64,000 nt of DNA from Thalassobacillus devorans (GTDB lineage Bacteria > Bacillota > Bacilli > Bacillales > Halobacillaceae). Positions 57,141-64,000 of this stretch are shown here, in pieces. The DNA is taken from positions 620,001 to 684,000 of the forward strand of contig NZ_FXEH01000006.1 in assembly GCF_900176565.1 (NCBI RefSeq), in the 5' to 3' direction. A model generated the notes under the pieces. The model ran no database searches. It worked only from the letters and a program-made list of their open reading frames with translations, and was not told the origin of the DNA. The stretch's first letter is position 1, and the number at the start of each line of letters is the position of its first letter. The position numbers were made by a program, and so were the translations under genes.

Positions 57141-57773
57141 ATGAACGTACTAGTAGTAAAAGGTAATAACCGTCCTGACGGTATTACAACAAAAATGTAT
57201 GAAACATTCATGGAAGAGGTTAAAGACAACAGCGATCTGAACATCACGACGTATGATGTATTCGCAGAAGATATGCCTTATTTTGGGCAGGACCTTTTCA
57301 ATGCGTTGACAAAAATGGAAGCTGGCGAGCGTTTGAATGACGTAGAACAGCGTCTGCTTGACGCCAAGCAAAAAGCAAAAGATGCCTTAGAAGCAGCCGA
57401 TGTCATCGTGTTGGCATTCCCGCTATGGAACTTTACGATTCCAGCGAAATTGCACACATTCATCGACTACGTTTCTGAAGCTGGCTTCACATTCAAATAT
57501 ACCGAAGAAGGCATTAAGCCGCTTATGCCTGGCAAGAAAGTTATCCTGTTGAATGCGCGCGGCGGTGTTTATTCTTCTGAAGAAATGGCCCCAATGGAAA
57601 TGTCCGTCAACTTCATGCGCAATGTATTTGGCGGATTGTATGGCATGGACATCGTGGATGAAGTAATCATCGAAGGCCACAATGCGATGCCTGATAAAGC
57701 AGAAGCAATCATTGATGAAGGTATGACAAAAGTAAAAGAAGCAGCTCGTAACTTAGCCTACCAACACGCGTAA
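57141..57773 (+). CDS. azoR: FMN-dependent NADH azoreductase
   Basis: A 210-residue flavodoxin-like quinone/azo reductase. FPLWNFTIPAKLHTFIDYV is the hallmark segment for FMN and substrate binding, and NARGGVYS follows. It reduces quinones by two electrons with NADH and protects against quinone and thiol stress. AGGAGG site is near-ideal; the promoter has a candidate MhqR-type dyad. Confidence 0.92.
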   Translation: MNVLVVKGNNRPDGITTKMYETFMEEVKDNSDLNITTYDVFAEDMPYFGQDLFNALTKMEAGERLNDVEQRLLDAKQKAKDALEAADVIVLAFPLWNFTIPAKLHTFIDYVSEAGFTFKYTEEGIKPLMPGKKVILLNARGGVYSSEEMAPMEMSVNFMRNVFGGLYGMDIVDEVIIEGHNAMPDKAEAIIDEGMTKVKEAARNLAYQHA

Positions 57774-57806
57774 GGCTGAAATATACGGAAAAGTGTGGTG
57801 CCAGAA

Positions 57807-58529
57807 ATGAAAATTGAAGTATGGTCTGACTTTGTCTGCCCGTTTTGCTATATCGGGAAACGTCGGCTCGAGCAGGCACTGGAACAGTTTGCTCACAAGG
57901 ATGACGTGGAAGTCATCTTCAAAAGTTATGAATTGCAACCTCACATCCAGAGTGATGAGAATGTTTCTGTTTACGAGGTGCTTGCCAGGAAAATGGGTAC
58001 CACGGTTGAGCAGGCGAAAGCGATGAATGATCAGATGGTGGAGACCGCAAAGACCGTTGGTTTGGAGTATAATTTTGACGAGGTGAAACAGACCAATACG
58101 CTGGAGGCTCACCGATTGTTCAAATATGCTGAAATGCAGGGAAAAGGACTGGCGTTCACGGAACGTCTGATGCGTGCCTACTTCACAGAATCCCGTTTCC
58201 TCGGACGGCCGGACACACTGATTGAACTGGCTGAGGAAATCGGTCTCGATGGCGAAGAAGCAGAAGATGTACTGGTAAGCGATGACTTTTTGGAGGATGT
58301 CCGAAATGACCAGCGTGAAGCCCAGCAAATCGGAGTTCAGGGAGTACCATTCTTTGTATTCAATCGTAAATATGCGATTTCTGGCGCCCAGCCACCGGAA
58401 CTGTTCCAGGAAACCCTGGAAAAAGTGTGGCAGGAAGAAAACGAGACGCCTTCCTTGCAGCAAATCCAGCCATCCGCTGATGCGTCTTGTACGGATGACG
58501 GCTGTGAAGTAAAGGATGACAATAACTAA
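57807..58529 (+). CDS. DsbA-family oxidoreductase (FrnE-like)
   Basis: A 240-residue thioredoxin-fold protein with inserted helical domain. The redox motif is CPFC in SDFVCPFCYIGKRR, and the cis-Pro loop is GVQGVPFFVF. No signal peptide, so cytosolic, as for FrnE, which helps in oxidative stress. The C-terminus holds another Cys pair (CTDDGC). It starts 33 bp after azoR and shares its terminator, so probably one operon. Confidence 0.88.
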   Translation: MKIEVWSDFVCPFCYIGKRRLEQALEQFAHKDDVEVIFKSYELQPHIQSDENVSVYEVLARKMGTTVEQAKAMNDQMVETAKTVGLEYNFDEVKQTNTLEAHRLFKYAEMQGKGLAFTERLMRAYFTESRFLGRPDTLIELAEEIGLDGEEAEDVLVSDDFLEDVRNDQREAQQIGVQGVPFFVFNRKYAISGAQPPELFQETLEKVWQEENETPSLQQIQPSADASCTDDGCEVKDDNN

Positions 58530-58531
58530 TC

Positions 58532-58576
58532 AAAAACGCCCGATCAGAGAATCTATTCTCGTAATCGGGCGTTTTT
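58532..58576. terminator. Terminator after azoR operon
   Basis: AAAAACGCCCGAT/ATCGGGCGTTTTT with an inner GAGAAT/ATTCTC stem; symmetric, so it may also serve the minus-strand exporter. Confidence 0.9.
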
Positions 58577-58609
58577 ATATATAGAATCTATTTCATGACC
58601 AGTAGATGA

Positions 58610-59478
58610 TCAGCCAGCCTGCTTGACGCTTAGTATAGTTACTGTAACCAAAATAAGCGCCATTCCAAGAAATTGAATGAGTCCCAAATGATCTCCGAGA
58701 AGCAAAACTCCAAATATGGACGCTGTCACCGGCTCTACCATTGCGACCATCGAAGCCGTAGTCGGGGCAGTCTTTCGAACCCCGATCACATAGAATATAA
58801 ACGATATTCCAGCCCTACAAGTCCTAAGAGAATGAACCATCCCAGGTCGCTAGAGGTCAATACCTTAGTTGCTTCCCCACTTCCTGTAAAGAATAAAAGG
58901 ATGAGACAGAAAGAAAAAAAGGCGATGGTTAAGGTGGTCTGTGGCTTTCCGATAGCAGAAGCGTTTTTAAAACCGAATATAAACAAAGCATAGGAAAGAC
59001 CTGCAGCAAGCCCTGCTGCCGCCCCTGCTAAACTGACGGAAATGGATTCCGTATTGTAAGCACCTGTAAGCAGCACGATCCCCATAAGTACACCGAAAAT
59101 GCACGCCCATTTAAACCAGGTCGAACGTTCGATATGAAATAAAAAGGAGATTAACAGGACAAACACAGGTGCGGTGTACATCAAGGTAGCCGCTACAGCA
59201 ATGCTCGAGGCCTGGATGCCAAGAAAATAAAAAGTGAAATTTCCAGCAACACCAACGCCCGCTAATAATGACCACAAGTATAGACGAGGAGAGAAAGTCC
59301 AGTTCTTTTTAAAACGAATGAGAAACCACGCCAAGAAACATATAAATCCAACGGCACCCCGGTAAAACGAAATTACCATTGGGTCCCAGCCCTTGGTCAT
59401 TAAAATATCTGCAATTCCGCCACTAATGCCCCAGCATATAGCGGCTAGCATCACTAATCCTACACCTGCATACTTCAT
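58610..59478 (-). pseudogene. EamA-family exporter with one frameshift
   Basis: The start MKYAGVGLVMLAAICWG at 59478 behind GAGGAGG is normal, and the protein runs to GLVG near 58814, then the frame is lost. The rest (ISFIFYVIGVRKTAP to KQAG at 58610) continues in another frame. One missing base around 58811-58816 restores a full ten-helix EamA protein of about 289 residues. Either a recent mutation or a sequencing error. Confidence 0.75.
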
Positions 59479-59765
59479 TGTGCTCCTCCTCAACATGTGT
59501 GATGTACCAATTGTCTCTACTGATGTGGTCTTAATGTAAATGAAGGACCAAACAAATCTTTTTTCGATCCTTAATAACATATTTTAAATGACCGTGTAGA
59601 CGGTATTTCCTTTAATTTCTCATTCTTAAACCTATATCAACTCGCATGGAACTTTACTTTTAGGAGATAGAGGTAAAACAGTGAAGTTCACTATACTGTA
59701 TAAATTTACGCTATAAAAGCAAGCTAATTAAAAAGTGTTTTATAGATAAAATGGAGCTGACGGGT
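59479..59765. other. Divergent region between exporter and germination operon
   Basis: About 285 A/T-rich bases with no supported gene. GTGAAGTTCAC (59681-59691) is a small dyad just before TATACTGTATA; a forespore promoter for the ger operon may lie here but I cannot define it. Confidence 0.3.
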
Positions 59766-61325
59766 ATGGTTAAGCGACGGCGCAAACTGGTAAGTTCAAG
59801 AAAAGAGTCTAATCCTGCCACACGAATAGAAAAGAATAAAGGTGCTCTATATGATGATTTTGATAAAAATGAAAATCATATTCGGGCTGTGTATTCAGAA
59901 GCATCTGATTTAATCTTTCGCCATTTCTACATAGCGGGCAAACAAAAAGCCGTTCTGTTTTATTTAGATGGATTAGTTGATATACAAGAATTGGATGATT
60001 CTGTACTATCGCCGTTGATGGAGGAGTTTACAGCTGAATACAGCGGCGTAAAAGAATTACTGGAGAAAAAAATATCGGTTTCAGGGGTTAAAGAGCTTAC
60101 AAAACTATCGGATTGTGTAAAAAAGATATCCTCCGGTTGTCCAATTATTTTGTTGGAGGGCTGGAGTTCCGGATTCGCTCTAAATCTTACGAAGTTTGAG
60201 AAAAGAGCTATTGAAGAACCACCTGCCGAAGCTGTTGTTCGTGGTCCCAGGGAAGGTTTTGTAGAAACACTGGAAGTCAACCGAACCATGCTTAGAAGAA
60301 AAATTAAGAGCCCAAAATTAAAAATGAAAGAAATAGAGATTGGAAAATATTCTGCGACACCAGTGATTTTGGCATACATGGATGGAATCGCTGATGAAAA
60401 TTTGATTAAAGAAGCCGAAAACAGGTTGAAGCGAATTGATATCGATGGTGTGCTGGACAGTGGAATTATTGAAGAGTTGATCGAAGACTATCCTTATTCT
60501 CCATTTCCCCAATTATTATCGACAGAACGTCCGGATGTCGCAACTTCCCATTTGCTGGAGGGCCGTTTCGTTATTTTAGTAGACGGTTCGCCTTTCGTAT
60601 TAATAGCTCCGGTTACCATTTATTCTTTTCTTCAAGCATCAGAGGATTATTATAATCGCTTTATCATCAGTACGTTGATTCGCTGGCTCCGTTACGTATT
60701 CCTGTTGATTTCGTTGTTACTGCCATCTATCTATGTAGCCGTGATCACCTTTCATGCAGAAATGGTGCCAACCAGTCTGATGATAGGGATGGCAGCATCT
60801 AGGGAAGCTATTCCTTTTCCTGCGTTGATTGAGGCATTATTGATGGAAATCACATTCGAAGCATTGAGGGAAGCAGGGTTAAGACTTCCGAAACAAGTAG
60901 GTTCTGCTGTAAGTATTGTAGGGGCGCTTGTCATCGGGGAAGCGGCCGTCATGGCTGGGATTGTTTCTGCGCCAATGGTTATTGTTGTGGCTTTAACAGG
61001 GATTGCTTCTTTTACCATCCCTCGATACTCCGGAGCTTCAGCAATCCGCATGCTTCGGTTTCCGATGATTCTCCTTGCTGGCACCCTTGGACTACTCGGA
61101 ATTATGCTTGGACTGATCACCATAATCATCCATTTAGCTACTATTCGATCTTTCGGCGTGCCTTTCCTTAGCCCAATGGCACCACTCATGGGAAGTGAAA
61201 CGAAAGATATCCTGGTACGAGCGCCGTGGTGGAAACTTAACACACGCCCGCATCTGACAGGAAAATACAACAAATATCGACAAGCACCAGGCCAAAAACC
61301 CGGTCCGAAACATGGAGGAGACTAA
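59766..61325 (+). CDS. Spore germination receptor subunit A (GerA family)
   Basis: A 519-residue GerA/GerAA-type subunit: a soluble N-terminal region (to about 290; EAVVRGPREGFVETLEVNRT is highly characteristic) and a membrane part with about five helices. It forms the nutrient-sensing receptor and channel in the spore inner membrane with the B and C subunits encoded downstream. ATG 59766 chosen for its distance from GGAG. Order here is A, C, small, B. Confidence 0.93.
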   Translation: MVKRRRKLVSSRKESNPATRIEKNKGALYDDFDKNENHIRAVYSEASDLIFRHFYIAGKQKAVLFYLDGLVDIQELDDSVLSPLMEEFTAEYSGVKELLEKKISVSGVKELTKLSDCVKKISSGCPIILLEGWSSGFALNLTKFEKRAIEEPPAEAVVRGPREGFVETLEVNRTMLRRKIKSPKLKMKEIEIGKYSATPVILAYMDGIADENLIKEAENRLKRIDIDGVLDSGIIEELIEDYPYSPFPQLLSTERPDVATSHLLEGRFVILVDGSPFVLIAPVTIYSFLQASEDYYNRFIISTLIRWLRYVFLLISLLLPSIYVAVITFHAEMVPTSLMIGMAASREAIPFPALIEALLMEITFEALREAGLRLPKQVGSAVSIVGALVIGEAAVMAGIVSAPMVIVVALTGIASFTIPRYSGASAIRMLRFPMILLAGTLGLLGIMLGLITIIIHLATIRSFGVPFLSPMAPLMGSETKDILVRAPWWKLNTRPHLTGKYNKYRQAPGQKPGPKHGGD

Positions 61326-61349
61326 TCATTAAGAGGAGTAGGAAAAGGT

Positions 61350-62558
61350 ATGGCTCAGGGTTATCTTCATTTATCCAAAAAACTTTTACTAATTGTATTC
61401 ACGTGGGGAAGTCTGTTGGTGCTTTCAGGCTGCTGGGATCGTGTGGAAATTAATGATTTGGCCATTGTGCTTGCTGCCGGTATTGACAAAACAGAGGATG
61501 ATCAAATTGAATTGACTGTTCAGCTGGCTATCCCAAATCAGATGGGAGGCGGACAGCAACAGGGATCAGGCTCCGGGGGACAGGGGGAGAAACCCACCCT
61601 TACCAAACAAGCCACAGGTACAACAATTTCCGAAGCTGCTTCGATTTTACAACAAAAAGTTCCACGGCGAATTTTCTGGGGCCATAATACAGTAATAGTA
61701 TTTGGAAAGGAACTTGCAGAAGGTGGGATCCGGGAATATGTAGAATTCTTCGCTCATCATCCGGAACCAAGACTTCGTTCTTTTGTATTCGTAAGCGAGG
61801 AAAGGGCCTCTGCGCTTTTGGAGGTTATCCCTTACCTTGAGCAAAGCTCTTCCCAATTCGCGAGGGAATTAGCCCGCTTTCAAATAGGCCTGCGCGTAAC
61901 CTTAAAGGATTTGTTGGAAAGTATATCGGGAGGAGCAAGAGCGGTAGCACTTCCCGGGTTAGAATACGAATATGAAAATGTAAAAGAGAAAAAAGGCGGA
62001 CTGAATATTAACGGAACTGCCGTTTTTAAGGAAGATAAAATGGAAGGTTATCTCGATGATCGGTTGACCAGAGGGTTATTGTGGATACGAAATGAAGTGC
62101 ATTTAGCTACCGTTTCCTTCACACCGGAAAATGCAGATGGGTATATGTCTTTTAAATTGCTTCGTTCCAATACCCAATTACATCCAGAAATAAAGGATGG
62201 AAAATGGAAAATGACCCTCGCGATTACAACAGAAGATGATATTGAAGAAAATCAGACAGACTTAGTACTGACGGATCCTAAAATAATTGCCGAGTTAGAA
62301 GAACAATTAGCTGCAAAAATTGACGAGCGGATTGAAGAAACCCTTTCAACAGTACAAAAAGAGATGAAAGCTGACGTGTTAGGGTTTGCTAAATCATTTG
62401 AACAGAAATATCCGGATGAATGGGAACAGGTGAAAGACAGGTGGGAGGAAAAGTTCGCAGAAGTTGAAATTGAGGTAGTAAGTAAGGCTTATATTCGAAG
62501 GTTAGGTATGTCAACACAGCCCCAAGGCATTCCTGAAGAGGAGATGAAAGAAGAATGA
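61350..62558 (+). CDS. Spore germination receptor subunit C (Ger(x)C lipoprotein)
   Basis: A 402-residue lipoprotein with lipobox VLSGC, then WDRVEINDLAIVLAAGID, the standard start of Ger(x)C proteins, and three alpha/beta domains ending in Lys/Glu-rich helices. A Gly/Gln-rich insert (GGGQQQGSGSGGQGE) follows the first strand. It overlaps the next gene by 4 bp. Anchored to the outer face of the inner spore membrane. Confidence 0.93.
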   Translation: MAQGYLHLSKKLLLIVFTWGSLLVLSGCWDRVEINDLAIVLAAGIDKTEDDQIELTVQLAIPNQMGGGQQQGSGSGGQGEKPTLTKQATGTTISEAASILQQKVPRRIFWGHNTVIVFGKELAEGGIREYVEFFAHHPEPRLRSFVFVSEERASALLEVIPYLEQSSSQFARELARFQIGLRVTLKDLLESISGGARAVALPGLEYEYENVKEKKGGLNINGTAVFKEDKMEGYLDDRLTRGLLWIRNEVHLATVSFTPENADGYMSFKLLRSNTQLHPEIKDGKWKMTLAITTEDDIEENQTDLVLTDPKIIAELEEQLAAKIDERIEETLSTVQKEMKADVLGFAKSFEQKYPDEWEQVKDRWEEKFAEVEIEVVSKAYIRRLGMSTQPQGIPEEEMKEE

Positions 62559-62776
62559 ATTGGCTATCACTTTTCGGTGTCAGTTTAGTTGTCCTGCTCC
62601 TCTTCTTTTACGAATGGCCTAAAATGAATCAGAACCAGGTAAAAGAAAAAAGGGTGTTTATATTCCTTATTGCCGGAGTATGGCTGGTAGCCGTCATGCT
62701 GATATTTTTCCCCGATGTACCAGGACCAATTGATTTAATTACTTTTCTGTTCAGACCGGTGGAGAATTTTTTGTAA
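62555..62776 (+). CDS. Small two-helix protein of the ger operon
   Basis: A 73-residue membrane protein with helices near 4-19 and 33-52, coupled to the C gene by an ATGA overlap. Small fourth subunits (often called D) occur in some germination operons and modulate receptor function. That assignment is by position and topology. Confidence 0.75.
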   Translation: MNWLSLFGVSLVVLLLFFYEWPKMNQNQVKEKRVFIFLIAGVWLVAVMLIFFPDVPGPIDLITFLFRPVENFL

Positions 62777-62795
62777 ACGAAGGGGGGATAATCGT

Positions 62796-63881
62796 ATGGA
62801 AACAGGTAAAATCTCTGCATCCCAAATGGCATTCATGATGTATCCTGTAGTGATAGCCACTGGTATTGTGATCATACCATCAATCACTGCTAATTATGCC
62901 GCGCAAGATATGTGGCTGTCTCCCATATTGGCAAGTTTAATGGGAGTTCTCGTTATATTTATCGCTCTTAAGCTTCATCAATTGTATCCTGGCCATACGA
63001 TTATCGAATACAGCGTATCCATTATCGGCAAGGTACCGGGAAAACTTCTCGGGTTCATCTATTTATATTTCTATCTTCTGATGAATGCCGGGGGCACACG
63101 TATTTACGCAGATTTTGTGACAGGAGCTTTTTTTAAAGAAACGCCGCTATTTGTCATTCTCTCTACTATCATGCTTGTCAGTTCATTTGCTGTCAGAGGA
63201 GGGATAGAGGTTGTCGGCCGTTCAGCGGAAATGATTGTCCCCTTCTATGTCATTATTTTGACCATTTTATGTTTCCTGCTGGTTGCTGATTTGAACCCTA
63301 AAAATATATTTCCAATTCTTTCTGATGGTCTCATGCCGTCTATTAAAGGTGCCTACACTCCCCAAAGCTGGTTTGCGGAGTTCTTTTTGATTGCTTTTCT
63401 CTTGCCTTATGTCAAAGATATTCAGAAAGCTGGAAAATGGAGTATGATTTCTTTGGGCGCTGTGCTTCTGGGGTTCCTGGCCACTAACTTATCCTTGCTA
63501 TTTCTGTTCGGGGGAGAACTGACAGAGAGGTTCAACTATCCGTTACTGGATGCCGTACGATATATCAGTATAGCCGAATTTATCCAGCATCTGGAATCTT
63601 TAGTGATGGCTATTTGGGTGGCAGGTACGTTCGTTAAGCTGGCAGTTGTCCATTTTGCCTTGGTTATAGGTACCGCTCAATGGCTTAATTTGTCTGACTA
63701 TAAACCACTAGTATTTCCCTTGGGGTTCCTGACCGTATTAGTCAGTATATGGGGGATATCAAGTGAAATGGAATCCGCTCATTATAGCGGAACGATTTTT
63801 CCCTCGTTTTCTCTTGTCGTCCAAACGATAATTCCTCTGCTGTTATTGGTAATTGCTATCCTTAGAAAGAAGCACCATTAG
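62796..63881 (+). CDS. Spore germination receptor subunit B (permease-like)
   Basis: A 361-residue APC-superfamily protein with ten helices (MMYPVVIATGIVIIPSI in helix 1; LDAVRYISIAEFIQHLESL near helix 8), the germinant-binding subunit of the Ger receptor. Ribosome site AAGGGGGGAT. Last gene of the operon; no strong terminator is visible in the 119 bases that follow. Confidence 0.93.
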   Translation: METGKISASQMAFMMYPVVIATGIVIIPSITANYAAQDMWLSPILASLMGVLVIFIALKLHQLYPGHTIIEYSVSIIGKVPGKLLGFIYLYFYLLMNAGGTRIYADFVTGAFFKETPLFVILSTIMLVSSFAVRGGIEVVGRSAEMIVPFYVIILTILCFLLVADLNPKNIFPILSDGLMPSIKGAYTPQSWFAEFFLIAFLLPYVKDIQKAGKWSMISLGAVLLGFLATNLSLLFLFGGELTERFNYPLLDAVRYISIAEFIQHLESLVMAIWVAGTFVKLAVVHFALVIGTAQWLNLSDYKPLVFPLGFLTVLVSIWGISSEMESAHYSGTIFPSFSLVVQTIIPLLLLVIAILRKKHH

Positions 63882-64000
63882 GGAAATTGATGTAAAAAGA
63901 AATAATTAATAAGCACCACTTATAGTAGTAATTAGAAAATCTTGGATTAAAGATAGTCTAAATGGTATTATATAGTAGAGAACAATAATCCCTTCTCAGC

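Noticed and set aside
1-64000. tRNA, rRNA, insertion sequences, prophage, origin of replication
   Set aside because: I looked for cloverleaf-like segments, transposase-like proteins, phage structural genes and DnaA-box clusters and saw none that I could support.

Overview
The window looks like chromosomal DNA of an endospore-forming Bacillaceae bacterium, most likely a halophilic or halotolerant lineage near Halobacillus or Virgibacillus (an inference from gene content). Supporting signs are canonical GGAGG ribosome sites with many GTG and TTG starts, sporulation genes (a Spo0E-type phosphatase, spoVIF, a YjcZ peptide, a LysM-GH18 cortex hydrolase, a gerA-type receptor operon) and many close relatives of B. 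subtilis genes. I see no rRNA, tRNA, insertion sequence, prophage or CRISPR array. The gene order is that of an ordinary chromosome with short operons and many intrinsic terminators.

Layout. 1-2.3 kb: two drug/metabolite exporters divergent from an XRE-cupin regulator. 2.3-3.7 kb: a 52-nt repeat array, a deaminase, a 21-nt repeat array and an acetyltransferase. 3.7-8.5 kb: a two-component system followed by a small membrane protein and an MMPL exporter; both transcription units are preceded by the same direct-repeat box. 8.5-19 kb: sporulation and housekeeping genes, a DUF2254 membrane protein and the alaR-alaT pair. 19-30 kb: a lipoprotein, DNA glycosylase, YceI, a SurA-like lipoprotein, an aldo/keto reductase, the spore hydrolase and many small membrane proteins. 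30-37.5 kb: cydAB on the minus strand, then a heme-copper oxidase cluster with a SCO protein. 38-42.8 kb: a processive glycosyltransferase and an LCP-family protein. 43.4-47.6 kb: treR, a GH63-like hydrolase and a TreP-type PTS permease. 48.4-52.1 kb: csbB-yfhO. 52.1-53.4 kb: a guanine riboswitch controlling a nucleosidase lipoprotein. 54.6-59.5 kb: a cold-shock protein, an arsR-arsI operon, pirin, azoreductase, a DsbA-like protein and a frameshifted exporter. 59.7-63.9 kb: a four-gene spore germination operon.

Most notable observations. (1) A three-copy element (38.3, 43.0 and 47.6 kb) forms a hairpin with covarying stems and an invariant loop that reads GACCTCCCCC on the minus strand. It is flanked at a fixed distance by three 11-bp-spaced direct repeats, and may be a family of C-rich small RNAs under an OmpR-type regulator. 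(2) The b(o/a)3-like subunit I keeps all six metal-binding histidines but has Asn237 where oxygen reductases have the cross-linked Tyr, which suggests a CuA-type nitric oxide reductase. (3) A guanine-class riboswitch controls a secreted lipoprotein nucleosidase with an Asp-to-Asn change. (4) An LCP protein is fused to a YrrS-like (DUF1510) domain. (5) A trehalose-type PTS is paired with a GH63-like hydrolase instead of TreA. (6) An arsenic operon carries a small protein ending in CCAPCC. (7) Three kinds of intergenic tandem array, two with a 21-nt period and one with a 52-nt period, are unexplained.
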